A stretch of 61,456 nucleotides of DNA from Pararcticibacter amylolyticus (GTDB taxonomy: Bacteria > Bacteroidota > Bacteroidia > Sphingobacteriales > Sphingobacteriaceae). Of this stretch, positions 7,542 through 17,052 are shown one piece after another. A program made the position numbers and the translations under genes. Location: the NCBI RefSeq assembly GCF_003130405.1, contig NZ_QEAS01000022.1, positions 37,178 to 98,633 on the forward strand, read 5' to 3'. Numbering within the stretch: the first letter of the stretch is position 1; each line of letters opens with the position of its first letter. The notes beneath the pieces were generated by a model that ran no database searches, had not been told where the DNA came from, and saw only the letters and a program-made list of their open reading frames with translations.

Positions 7542-10500
7542 ATGATAAATGAAGTAAATGCCTGGAAAGAGGATGTGGTCATTCCGACCTATCCCGTCGG
7601 GCAGCCCGAGAAAAATCCATTGTTCTTAGAGAAAAGAGTTTATCAGGGCAGCAGCGGGGTGGTATATCCTCATGCTGTTATCGAAAAGATCTATGATGAA
7701 AAAGTTGACCAGACCTATCAGGCGGTTTTTATTGAAAATGAATACATCAGGCTGATGATACTTCCCCAGCTGGGGGGCAGGATACAAATGGCATATGATA
7801 AAGTACAGAACCGTCATTTTGTATATTATAATCAGGTGATTAAGCCGGCTTTAGTCGGTCTGACCGGACCATGGATCTCCGGCGGGATCGAATTTAACTG
7901 GCCTCAGCATCACCGGCCTTCAACTTTCGAACCTGTTGACTTTAAGATTGAGGCGAACAGTGACGGGAGTAAAACCGTGTGGGTAAACGAGGTGGAGCGA
8001 ATGTCCCGGACTAAGGGCATGGCGGGCTTTACCCTTTATCCTGGAAAGGCATATATTGAGATCAGCGGAAGAATTTACAATCGTACGCCCTTTCCTCAAA
8101 CCTTCCTGTGGTGGGCAAATCCTGCGGTGAAGGTAAACGACGATTATCAGTCTGTTTTTCCGCCCGATGTTTACGCGGTATTCGACCATGGAAAACGGGA
8201 TGTTTCTTCGTTCCCTATTGCCAAGGGTGTGTATTATAAAGTCGACTACTCCCCCGGTACAGATATTTCAAGGTATAAGAACATACCTGTTCCTACGTCC
8301 TACATGGCCATAACTTCGAAGTATAATTTTATAGGAGGATATGAACACGATAGCCGGGCCGGGCTGCTGCATGTTGCCGACCATCATGTTTCACCCGGTA
8401 AGAAGCAATGGACCTGGGGGCATGGCGACTTTGGAGTTGCCTGGGACAGAAACCTTACTGACGAAGACGGCCCGTATATTGAATTGATGACAGGTGTATA
8501 TACAGATAATCAGCCGGATTTTTCGTGGTTGCAGCCGTTTGAAGAAAAGCGTTTCGTGCAGTATTTTATGCCTTACAGCGAAGTCGGCCTGGTCAGGAAT
8601 GCCACGAAAGAAGCTGTAGTAAGTATCGGCTGCCAGGAGCAGACTGTTGAGATAAGGCTCTATGTAACTGCGGAATATCCGCGATTACAGGTGATCTTAA
8701 AGCAGGGGATGGATGAACTCTTCAGCGAGGAAACGAAAGGCTCGCCGGATCTTCCCTATATTAGAATAGTTGAGCCGGATAAGTCATTTTCTGAAACTGA
8801 ATTAGAATTAATAATCGTTGATTTATCCTCCGGCAGAGTTCTGGTGAGCTACCAGAATGAGAAACCGGAAGAACAGGAAGTTCCGGCTCCGGCCACGGCT
8901 GCAAAACGCCCGGAAGAAGTGGAAAATAATGAGCAATTGTATCTGACCGGATTACATCTTGAGCAATACCGGCATGCGACGTATTTGCCTTTAGATTATT
9001 ACAACGAAGCGCTTCGGCGCGATCCCGGCGATGTGAGGAGCAATAATGCAAAAGGACTATGGTATTTGAGGCGTGGAAAATTTGCGGAATCGGAAGGTTA
9101 TTTCAGAAAGGCAATCTTCACGTTGACGCAGCGTAATCCTAATCCTTATGATGGTGAGCCCTTCTACAACCTTGGTTTGGCTCTTAAGATGCAGGGAAAG
9201 AATGCTGAAGCGTTTGACGCTTTTTTTAAATCGGCGTGGAACGATGCCTGTCAGCATGCTGCCTATCTTCAACTTGCACGGATAGCTTGCGGTGACGGGA
9301 AATTTGAGGAGGCATTAGACTTTGCCGAACAAGCGTTGATAAAGAATTATCGCAGCCATACGGTGCGGCATATTAAAACCGCGATTTTGCGGAGACTCGC
9401 CCGTAAGCGCGAAGCGCTTGCCTTTGCCGATGATTCTCTTGCTGTTGATCCTTTTAACTTCGGATGTTTATTTGAAAAATACCTGCTGTTAAGTGAAAGT
9501 AATCAGCCTGATGCTGAACAGTCGCTCGAAGCTCTGAAAGATTTAAGCCGGAACTGGGTTCATAATTTCATAGAATACTCTCTTGACTACAGTCATGCCG
9601 GTTTGTTTGAAGAAGCGTCAGACTTGTTACAAGTACATGTGAACAGCAGCGGCAGTATCTATCCTATGCTTTTCTACTATTCAGGCTGGTTTGCTTTCAG
9701 GCAGGGGCAGCATGAAACTGCTCTTGAATATTTCAGGAAGGCCTCTTTGCTCGACAGCGGGTATTGTTTTCCTAACAGGATTGAAGATGTCCCCGTACTG
9801 CAACTTGCTATGGATCTGAATCCCGCGGACGCAAAGGCACCTTATTATCTCGGAAATTTCTGGTATGATAAAAGGCAATATGCCGACGCGATCTCGTGCT
9901 GGGAGCGGTCTGTTGAAACAGATGCTGCCTTTCCCACTGTACACCGTAATCTTTCTCTCGCTTACTTTAACAAGCTTAATCAACCCGAAAAGGCACTCAG
10001 GTCTCTGGAGAAAGCTTTTATGCTTGATACGACAGACGCACGTGTGCTGATGGAGCTGGATCAGTTGTATAAAAGGCTGAATACTCCGCACGCGGAAAGA
10101 CTCGCACTGCTGGAAAAAAACATAGATCTCGCGGAAGCAAGAGATGATTTATTCCTGGAGCGAATAACCCTCTGCAATCAACTGGGAGACTACAAGAAAG
10201 CCTGCAAGCTAATATTGTCCAGGAAATTTCATCCGTGGGAAGGGGGAGAGGGAAAGGCCGTGGGGCAGTATCTGATATGTCACACAGAACTGGCGAAGGA
10301 GGCAATTGCTGCCGGTAATTATGAAGAAGCGTTGGGTTTGCTGGAAGAAGCGGGAAATTACCCCGTTAACCTGGGAGAGGGAAAGCTGCCGGGCACGCCT
10401 GAAAATGATATATATTTCCTGAAAGGCCTTACTTTCGGACTATGCGGAGATGAAGAGGCCGCTACACACTATTTTAAACTTGCAACGCAGGGAATAAGTG

Positions 10501-10931
10501 AGCCCGTTCAGGCCATATTCTACAATGATCCGCAGCCCGACAAGATCTTTTATCAGGCTCTGGCCTGGATGAAACTGGGTAATCCACAGAAGGCGGAAGA
10601 GTTGTTCACCCGGTTAATCGATTTCGGGCAAAAGCATATAGACGATGACGTTACTATCGATTATTTCGCTGTATCCCTGCCCGACCTCCTGGTCTTTGAT
10701 GTAGATCTTGTCCTGAGGAATAAAATCCATTGTCTCTATCTTATCGCTTTAGGCCGGCTGGGACTTGGCAAAGACGGGGCTTTGCAATTGGAAGGTGCTT
10801 TTAACGAAGTGCTGCAACTGGATTGTAACCATCAGGGCGCTATTCTGCACAAAAATATGATCGGTTTTTTAGGCGGGGAGTTTAGATTATCTTCTTCTCA
10901 ATTAGAAAAAAAGTCCATCAAATCCAACTGA
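7542..10931 (+). CDS. DUF5107 domain / tetratricopeptide repeat protein
   Basis: A 1,129-residue protein without signal peptide or membrane segment, so probably cytoplasmic. Residues about 38-350 match the DUF5107 type: an aldose-epimerase-like beta-sandwich with LPQLGGRIQMAYDK, SGGIEFNWPQHH and WTWGHGDFGVAWDRN. From about residue 440 to 1,100 there are many TPR units, for example NLGLALKMQGKNAEAFDAF and YLGNFWYDKRQYADAISCWE. The beta-sandwich resembles sugar-binding mutarotase-like folds and its conserved His, Glu and Trp residues suggest carbohydrate binding or catalysis, but no activity can be assigned. It lies directly upstream of the SusC gene (73-base gap) and opposite the AraC gene, so it probably belongs to the galactoside locus. 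Confidence 0.85.
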   Translation: MINEVNAWKEDVVIPTYPVGQPEKNPLFLEKRVYQGSSGVVYPHAVIEKIYDEKVDQTYQAVFIENEYIRLMILPQLGGRIQMAYDKVQNRHFVYYNQVIKPALVGLTGPWISGGIEFNWPQHHRPSTFEPVDFKIEANSDGSKTVWVNEVERMSRTKGMAGFTLYPGKAYIEISGRIYNRTPFPQTFLWWANPAVKVNDDYQSVFPPDVYAVFDHGKRDVSSFPIAKGVYYKVDYSPGTDISRYKNIPVPTSYMAITSKYNFIGGYEHDSRAGLLHVADHHVSPGKKQWTWGHGDFGVAWDRNLTDEDGPYIELMTGVYTDNQPDFSWLQPFEEKRFVQYFMPYSEVGLVRNATKEAVVSIGCQEQTVEIRLYVTAEYPRLQVILKQGMDELFSEETKGSPDLPYIRIVEPDKSFSETELELIIVDLSSGRVLVSYQNEKPEEQEVPAPATAAKRPEEVENNEQLYLTGLHLEQYRHATYLPLDYYNEALRRDPGDVRSNNAKGLWYLRRGKFAESEGYFRKAIFTLTQRNPNPYDGEPFYNLGLALKMQGKNAEAFDAFFKSAWNDACQHAAYLQLARIACGDGKFEEALDFAEQALIKNYRSHTVRHIKTAILRRLARKREALAFADDSLAVDPFNFGCLFEKYLLLSESNQPDAEQSLEALKDLSRNWVHNFIEYSLDYSHAGLFEEASDLLQVHVNSSGSIYPMLFYYSGWFAFRQGQHETALEYFRKASLLDSGYCFPNRIEDVPVLQLAMDLNPADAKAPYYLGNFWYDKRQYADAISCWERSVETDAAFPTVHRNLSLAYFNKLNQPEKALRSLEKAFMLDTTDARVLMELDQLYKRLNTPHAERLALLEKNIDLAEARDDLFLERITLCNQLGDYKKACKLILSRKFHPWEGGEGKAVGQYLICHTELAKEAIAAGNYEEALGLLEEAGNYPVNLGEGKLPGTPENDIYFLKGLTFGLCGDEEAATHYFKLATQGISEPVQAIFYNDPQPDKIFYQALAWMKLGNPQKAEELFTRLIDFGQKHIDDDVTIDYFAVSLPDLLVFDVDLVLRNKIHCLYLIALGRLGLGKDGALQLEGAFNEVLQLDCNHQGAILHKNMIGFLGGEFRLSSSQLEKKSIKSN

Positions 10932-10961
10932 TTATCCATTTTTACTGACACAACATCAGAA

Positions 10962-10969
10962 TAAATTTG
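10962..10969 (+). promoter_or_regulatory. Possible -7 element upstream of susC
   Basis: TAAATTTG matches the Bacteroidota TAnnTTTG -7 consensus and lies 36 bases before the SusC start. No TTG is found at the expected distance upstream; only a T-rich stretch near 10938-10943. The gene could therefore also be read through from the DUF5107-TPR gene. Confidence 0.33.
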
Positions 10970-11004
10970 ACATAATAAAGCTAACCAATTAACAAACTTG
11001 AAAT

Positions 11005-14000
11005 ATGAGATGCGATCCTCTAAAAATCAAGAAGCTTAGTGCTTGCCTCAGGCTGAATCTTTTATTCGGCCTCCTCCTGGCCTCTTTCTTTTCCTTTGGC
11101 CAGGGAACTCTCAAACAAGTTACAGGGAAAGTAACTGATGACAAAAAGGAACCTTTTGCCGGGGCAACCGTCAGGCTGAAGGGGAAACAAGGTTCTGGAA
11201 CCCTTACTGACGGTAAAGGTGCTTTTTCTCTCATGGCAGCGCCGGCAGACACCCTGGTGATTTCCGCTGTCGGTTATTTAAACGTAGAGCTGTCTGTAGG
11301 AAGCAGCACAAGTTTCACGGCTGCACTTATGCCTTCGTCAAATACGCTCAGCGACGTCGTGATAGTGGGTTACGGCTCGGTCCGCAGGACCGATCTTACA
11401 GGAGCTGTAACACAGGTAAGTTCGAAGGATTTAACCAAACTGCCTGCCGCAAATGTTGATCAGGCGCTTCAGGGTAATGTGCCTGGTCTGTGGACCAATC
11501 AAAGCGACAGAAGTCCCGGTGCAGGAGTCAACATCGCTTTGCGGGGTAGCAATTCGTTTTCCGGAAATGCACCGCTTTTTATTGTAGATGGTTTTCCGAT
11601 CGCATCGGGCGGAGGTGTTAATGCCATTAATCCCAATGATATCGAATCTGTATCAGTATTAAAAGACGCTTCATCCATTGCAATTTATGGCGCAAGAGCT
11701 GCCAACGGCGTAATCCTGATTACCACGAAATCCGGGAGGGCCGGAAAGAACAACTTTACAATCAATGCATTTAACGGGTTCAAATCTTTTGATAACCCGC
11801 TTGAGTTTCTCAACGGCGAAGAACTAGCTGCTTTAAGAAGAGAGGCTTACAAGAACGATAATGTAAATGGCGGAGTAGCTGTGTTCAGACCTGAAGAAAA
11901 CACCATGCTTCAGAACGGTCAGTATACAAACTGGTGGGACGAGGTAACTGGTTCCGGCCGTCCTACTCAGAACATCCAGTTAACCTTTGGTGGCGGGTCT
12001 GAAAATACCCGTGTTCTTCTGAGCGCCAACCTTTATAACGAAAAAGGAGTGGTCAACAATTCAGATTTCTTACGGGGAAGCTTCCGCGCGAATATTATTC
12101 AAAAAGTAGGTAAGCTTACCTTTACGAGCAACAACAACCTGGCAATGGTAAGCGGAAGAGGGGTTTCGGGGCCAAGTATCTTATACCCGGCAATGGTCGG
12201 TAACCCATTAGCTCCTATAAGGCAAGCCAATGGCGATTATTACACCATGCTGATCGGTGTCGGCAATACTCCATGGGCTAATCCGGTGGCCTTTTCCGAA
12301 TCTATCAAAAGCCGATATACAGAGCCCGTCATCACCAGCTCTCAGGCTCTCGAATACACCGTGTTGCCCGGGTTGAAGTTGAAAACGCAATTGTCGGGCG
12401 AGTTGGACAGCTGGAAGGAAAATTTCTACGTTCCCAAGGCATTGTCGGGAAATCATGAAGAAAGCGGCAGGGTAGCAGATGGATTTGCCAGAATTACCAA
12501 TAATATCAATTATAACTGGATCAGTGAGACCACAGTATCTTTTAATAAAACCTTTAATAACGTCCACAGACTTGAAGCCCTTGGCGGATTCTCTGTACAA
12601 CAGAACCGCTGGGAGTCGGTTATAGCCTCGGCGTCGGGTTTTCCTTTTGATATCTATGAAACGTGGAACCTGGGAGCGTCCACCGGCCAGGCGCGCAAGC
12701 CTTCGTCGGACTTACAGAAGTGGAGTATGGTATCCTACATCGGCCGCATAGGCTACACCTTTAACAATAAATATATCCTCACCGGAAATATCCGGGCAGA
12801 CGGCTCTTCCCGTTTTGGCTCAAATAATAAGTGGGGGGTATTTCCAAGTGTGGCAGGAGCCTGGAAGGCTTCAGAAGAGAGCTTTGTAAGGGATCTTAAT
12901 GTGTTTGATGAGCTTAAGTTCAGGGCTAGCTACGGACTTGCCGGGAATGCAAATGCTCTCGGTGTTTATTCAACCCAGGCCAGGCTTTCCCCGGCTTCCT
13001 TTAACTGGGGAGGCGTCGAAGCGTCGGGCTATTATCCCAGCCAGCTTTCCTATGATAACTTAAAATGGGAGACGACGAAACAGTTTGATATCGGTCTTGA
13101 TGCTGGTATATTGAACAGGAGGCTGACTATTACGCTTGACTACTACGTCAAAAATACATCGGATCTTATCCGCCAGCTTCCGGTACTCGCAGTTTCGGGT
13201 TTTCAAACCGGCTGGGCAAATCTGGGTAACCTGAAAAACCAGGGTGTTGAACTGGCCCTGAAAGGAACCGTAGTTGACAAGGAGTTTAAATGGAATGCAA
13301 CTCTTAATCTCGCTGCAAACCGCAACAAGCTGACTTCGCTGGGCGACGGGACCACAAAAATCGGTACAACCCACTGGGTCGGAGAACCTATTGGCATTGG
13401 CGCACGGTATATGATCGAAAAGATCGGAATCTGGCAGGAATCCGACAGGACTGAAGCTGCACTCTACGGAGCTAAGCCGGGGGATGTACGGTATCGCGAT
13501 CTCGATGATGATAAGAAGATCAACAATAACGACAGGGCCTTCCATGGCAACCTTACTCCTGATTATTACGGGTCCTTAACAAACGACCTTACCTATAAGG
13601 GATTTGATCTGAATGTATTTGTAACGTTTGAAAAGGGAAGGACGGTGTATAACGGGCTGAATTATAAACTGCTTGCAGGAGATGGGTACGATAACCACCG
13701 CAGAGAAATTCTTGAAAGATGGACGCCGGAAAATCCAACCAACAAGTATCCCCGTGCGGCTCTTGGTTACTCAAACCGTTCCACTATGGCCTCCACTGAA
13801 TTTTTGGAAGACGCTGACTTCATTAAGTTCAGAAGTATTACGCTTGGTTATACATTGCCCGAAAAACTAACCCGCAATATAAAAAATGCAGGTCTGCGCG
13901 TTTACTTCTCAGCAATAAACCCGATAACAATCACGAACTATTCAGGAATGGATCCGGAGGACGGAGACTATGGCAATACAGCAAGATATGCGCCCTATCC

Positions 14001-14043
14001 GATCACCAGGTCGTTCATTATTGGACTGAATCTTAATTTCTGA
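11005..14043 (+). CDS. SusC/RagA-family TonB-dependent outer-membrane transporter
   Basis: A 1,012-residue outer-membrane importer of glycan oligomers. A signal sequence ending near SFFSFGQG is followed by a carboxypeptidase-regulatory-like domain (VTGKVTDDKKEPFAGATVRL), then the SusC plug with DVVIVGYGSVRRTDL, FIVDGFPI and VSVLKDASSIAIYGARAANG, and a C-terminal beta-barrel ending in IIGLNLNF. It is energised by TonB. The SusD partner begins 26 bases downstream. From the linked GH36 and GalM genes the cargo is probably an alpha-galactoside, such as raffinose-type sugars or galactomannan fragments. Confidence 0.95.
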   Translation: MRCDPLKIKKLSACLRLNLLFGLLLASFFSFGQGTLKQVTGKVTDDKKEPFAGATVRLKGKQGSGTLTDGKGAFSLMAAPADTLVISAVGYLNVELSVGSSTSFTAALMPSSNTLSDVVIVGYGSVRRTDLTGAVTQVSSKDLTKLPAANVDQALQGNVPGLWTNQSDRSPGAGVNIALRGSNSFSGNAPLFIVDGFPIASGGGVNAINPNDIESVSVLKDASSIAIYGARAANGVILITTKSGRAGKNNFTINAFNGFKSFDNPLEFLNGEELAALRREAYKNDNVNGGVAVFRPEENTMLQNGQYTNWWDEVTGSGRPTQNIQLTFGGGSENTRVLLSANLYNEKGVVNNSDFLRGSFRANIIQKVGKLTFTSNNNLAMVSGRGVSGPSILYPAMVGNPLAPIRQANGDYYTMLIGVGNTPWANPVAFSESIKSRYTEPVITSSQALEYTVLPGLKLKTQLSGELDSWKENFYVPKALSGNHEESGRVADGFARITNNINYNWISETTVSFNKTFNNVHRLEALGGFSVQQNRWESVIASASGFPFDIYETWNLGASTGQARKPSSDLQKWSMVSYIGRIGYTFNNKYILTGNIRADGSSRFGSNNKWGVFPSVAGAWKASEESFVRDLNVFDELKFRASYGLAGNANALGVYSTQARLSPASFNWGGVEASGYYPSQLSYDNLKWETTKQFDIGLDAGILNRRLTITLDYYVKNTSDLIRQLPVLAVSGFQTGWANLGNLKNQGVELALKGTVVDKEFKWNATLNLAANRNKLTSLGDGTTKIGTTHWVGEPIGIGARYMIEKIGIWQESDRTEAALYGAKPGDVRYRDLDDDKKINNNDRAFHGNLTPDYYGSLTNDLTYKGFDLNVFVTFEKGRTVYNGLNYKLLAGDGYDNHRREILERWTPENPTNKYPRAALGYSNRSTMASTEFLEDADFIKFRSITLGYTLPEKLTRNIKNAGLRVYFSAINPITITNYSGMDPEDGDYGNTARYAPYPITRSFIIGLNLNF

Positions 14044-14069
14044 TCTATTTACCATTAAATCAGGTTAAC

Positions 14070-15605
14070 ATGAAATCAATTTGCTACACAATATTAATGG
14101 TCTTCACCTTCGGTCTGATTTCCTGTAACAAGGATTTCCTGGAAGAAGACCCCAAAACGTTCCTCACACCTGCCAATTTCTATAAGACAGAGCAGGATCT
14201 TCAGATGGGACTGAATGCGGTTTACAGGACGCCCCAGGACCGTTATTCCAATATGTGGGGAGCACCATGCTGGTTCGGCTGGGCCACAGACATTGGCTAC
14301 CTTACACCGGCAAACGGACATGCTTTTCATAATCAACCGAGTCTTCTGCGAAACGATTTTAACTCATCCTCTGATATGCCCTGGTACTTTTGGGATTATA
14401 TGTACCGGCATATAAAAGATATCAATTTCCTCCTCCTGGCATTGCCCGACGTACAGGTGAACGTTGACGTGAAGAAGCAGATTGAAGCACAGGCGAGAGC
14501 CTGGAGAGCTCATATCTATTTTGATGGTATACGTATTTTTGGTGCTGTGCCATTGATCCTTGAGCCGATATCGGACGTGAAGGCCCTGAACAGTATGACC
14601 CGTACCGACGCCACAAAAGTATATGATCAGATAATTGCTGATCTCCAGTTCGGGAAAGATAACTTAACGAATCAGTGGACTGATGCCAAAGACCGCGGGC
14701 GCATTACTGCAGGCGCCTGCGCTGCTATGCTTGCCCGCGTATATATCACGATGGCCGGTTACCCACTGAGGAAGACCGAAAGGTGGCAGGATGCCCGTAC
14801 CGTACTGAAAGAGTTTGTCGACGATAAGAAATACGGCAACCAGTATGGGCTCTTCGACGAATATAGCCAGGCGTTTGCCGATGCAAACATTCCCGGAAAG
14901 GAGAGTGTGTGGACTGTAAACTTTACCAGGGGGACGTTTGGTCAGGGGAGTCAGGTACATACTGACTTTTCGCCTATTGAGTTGTATTATGATTCCCGTG
15001 CCGGTTTAACGAGAGGCGGTGGCTGGAGTAATGAACTGCCTACCGATGCTTTCCTTAATTCATACGACAAAGCACAAGATAAACGATATAAATTTACCTA
15101 CTGGTCATCTACAGCTGATATACCGGACGAATATGCTGATATCAATAACAGCACCACCGGTCCGGTTGTATTTGCCAGGCCCCATGTTAAAAAGTTCAGG
15201 GAGCGGACGCCCAACGACAACTCGCAGGGCTCAGGGATCGATCATTATATTATCCGTTATGCCGACGTTTTACTGATGTATGCGGAAGTCCTCAATGAGC
15301 TGAATGACAATAATGCTTATCGCTATATTGATATGGTGCGTCAGAGAGCCGGCCTTGACGATCTTCCCCAGATGACGCAGCAGCAATTCAGGGATCACAT
15401 GCTGCTTGAGAGGGCATGGGAATTGTGTTTTGAAGGCGAAAGAAGGTTCGATCTTATGCGTACGGGAACCTATTACGACAGGGTGAAGGCCTGGAATCCT
15501 CAGGCAGGTGCCAATATTGTAAAAGGGAAGCATGAGCTTTGGCCCGTGCCTCAGAGAGAAATTGACATAAACCAGAATCTGGCACCAAACAATCCCGGAT
15601 ATTAA
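14070..15605 (+). CDS. SusD/RagB-family surface glycan-binding lipoprotein
   Basis: A 511-residue outer-membrane lipoprotein that forms the lid of the adjacent SusC barrel. The signal ends in the lipobox LISC, followed by NKDFLEEDPKTFLTPANFYKT, the usual SusD opening. The TPR-like helical core contains YFDGIRIFGAVPL. The C-terminus has YADVLLMYAEVLNEL and LCFEGERRFDLMRTG and ends in ELWPVPQREIDINQN, the canonical SusD signature. The pairing with the upstream SusC and the downstream sugar porter supports a role in binding galactose-containing oligosaccharides. Confidence 0.95.
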   Translation: MKSICYTILMVFTFGLISCNKDFLEEDPKTFLTPANFYKTEQDLQMGLNAVYRTPQDRYSNMWGAPCWFGWATDIGYLTPANGHAFHNQPSLLRNDFNSSSDMPWYFWDYMYRHIKDINFLLLALPDVQVNVDVKKQIEAQARAWRAHIYFDGIRIFGAVPLILEPISDVKALNSMTRTDATKVYDQIIADLQFGKDNLTNQWTDAKDRGRITAGACAAMLARVYITMAGYPLRKTERWQDARTVLKEFVDDKKYGNQYGLFDEYSQAFADANIPGKESVWTVNFTRGTFGQGSQVHTDFSPIELYYDSRAGLTRGGGWSNELPTDAFLNSYDKAQDKRYKFTYWSSTADIPDEYADINNSTTGPVVFARPHVKKFRERTPNDNSQGSGIDHYIIRYADVLLMYAEVLNELNDNNAYRYIDMVRQRAGLDDLPQMTQQQFRDHMLLERAWELCFEGERRFDLMRTGTYYDRVKAWNPQAGANIVKGKHELWPVPQREIDINQNLAPNNPGY

Positions 15606-15614
15606 GTAGTATCA

Positions 15615-15637
15615 CAGCAGCCGCTTGCCGGCTGCTG
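15615..15637 (+). terminator. Hairpin after susD
   Basis: A perfect 9-bp stem (CAGCAGCCG / CGGCTGCTG) with a 5-base loop lies 10 bases after the SusD stop. A T-rich stretch follows about ten bases later (GTTTATTTTTA). It could be an attenuating terminator or an mRNA-stabilising hairpin separating the abundant SusC/SusD message from the metabolic genes downstream. Confidence 0.5.
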
Positions 15638-15684
15638 CTGCTCTCGTTTATTTTTAAGGTACAGATTACCAATATTATTGTTCT

Positions 15685-17031
15685 ATGAGTACAAATTCCG
15701 CCAGCTTCAATAGCGGGTACATTATGGCCATATCCTTTGTGTCTGCTCTGGGAGGCTATTTATTCGGTTTCGATTTTGCCGTGATCTCAGGTGCTTTGCC
15801 TTTCCTGAAAAACGAGTTTTTGCTGTCCGCTGCCGGTGAAGGTTTTTTAACCGGCTCACTTGCTCTCGGCTGCATCGTGGGGTGTATGATAGCCGGAAGC
15901 ATGGCTGAAAAATATGGAAGAAGGCCTGCGCTGATGCTTGCCGCATTGATTTTTGCGGTCTCGTCCCTTGGCATGGCTTTCTCAACCGGACTGAGCGTTT
16001 TCATTTGTATGCGCTTCGCTGCGGGCATCGGGGTAGGGATGGCTTCCATGCTGAGCCCTATGTACATTGCAGAGATTTCGCCGGCTTCCGTAAGAGGCCG
16101 CAACGTGGCGATCAATCAATTGACCATTGTCACGGGGATCCTGATTACCAATCTTGTGAATTATTCACTTTCCGACAACGGCGTGAATGCCTGGAGGTGG
16201 ATGTTTGGTCTGGGTGCTGTTCCTTCAGTCTTGTTCTTTGTGGGGGTACTTTGGCTGCCGGAGAGCCCCAGGTGGCTAATGAAGGTTAACCGTCAGGCAG
16301 ACGCAGCAAAAGTGCTGGGTAAAATCGGAAACAGCGCTTATGCCGGTGGCGTACTTGAAGATATTGAAACTTCATTGAAGGGCGTGCTTCAAACATCATG
16401 GCGGATGCTTTTTCATTCATCGGTATTGCCTGCAGTAGTTGTAGGTGTCGGCCTGGCTGTCTTTCAGCAACTGTGCGGGATTAATATTGTGTTTAATTAT
16501 ACCTCAAGGATATTTGCATCAGTGGGTGCTGACCTCGACCGGCAACTGCTGGAAACTGTAGCCATTGGACTGGTGAACCTGGTGTTTACCCTGATTGCCA
16601 TGTGGCAGGTCGACAGACTGGGGAGGCGCCCATTAATGCTTGCAGGTTCTATCGGCCTTTCCGTATTATATCTTTTGCTGGCTTTTGCTCTAAAGGAGCA
16701 GCTCAGTCCGGCATTCGTGTCCGCCTTCGTTTTGCTGGCTATCGCCATGTATGCAACCTCCCTGGCGCCCGTAACCTGGGTGCTTATATCAGAAATCTTT
16801 CCGAACCGGGTTCGTGGCCTTGCATCTTCAGTGGCAATTATCGCGTTATGGGCAGCTTATTTTATACTGGTATTTACATTCCCCATATTAGCGGAAAGAC
16901 TTGGTACTTATGGCCCATTTTATCTGTATGCCGGGATCTGTTTGCTTGGTTTCTTTTTTGTGAAAGCGAAGGTAAAGGAAACAAAGGGCCGGACACTGGA
17001 ACAACTGGAACAGGTGATGACTGGTCACTAA
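15685..17031 (+). CDS. Sugar porter family MFS transporter
   Basis: A 448-residue inner-membrane sugar:H+ symporter of the GLUT/XylE family with 12 membrane segments. The hallmark motifs are all visible: GGYLFGFDFAVISGALPF in TM1, AEKYGRRPAL after TM2, PESPRWLM in the central loop, FQQLCGINIVFNYT in TM7 and DRLGRRPLML in the second half. It carries mono- or disaccharides released in the periplasm into the cytoplasm; galactose is the likely substrate from the neighbouring GalM and GH36 genes. It is 79 bases downstream of SusD, across a hairpin, and 21 bases upstream of GalM. Confidence 0.93.
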   Translation: MSTNSASFNSGYIMAISFVSALGGYLFGFDFAVISGALPFLKNEFLLSAAGEGFLTGSLALGCIVGCMIAGSMAEKYGRRPALMLAALIFAVSSLGMAFSTGLSVFICMRFAAGIGVGMASMLSPMYIAEISPASVRGRNVAINQLTIVTGILITNLVNYSLSDNGVNAWRWMFGLGAVPSVLFFVGVLWLPESPRWLMKVNRQADAAKVLGKIGNSAYAGGVLEDIETSLKGVLQTSWRMLFHSSVLPAVVVGVGLAVFQQLCGINIVFNYTSRIFASVGADLDRQLLETVAIGLVNLVFTLIAMWQVDRLGRRPLMLAGSIGLSVLYLLLAFALKEQLSPAFVSAFVLLAIAMYATSLAPVTWVLISEIFPNRVRGLASSVAIIALWAAYFILVFTFPILAERLGTYGPFYLYAGICLLGFFFVKAKVKETKGRTLEQLEQVMTGH

Positions 17032-17052
17032 ATTTTAATAGACTAATATTTC

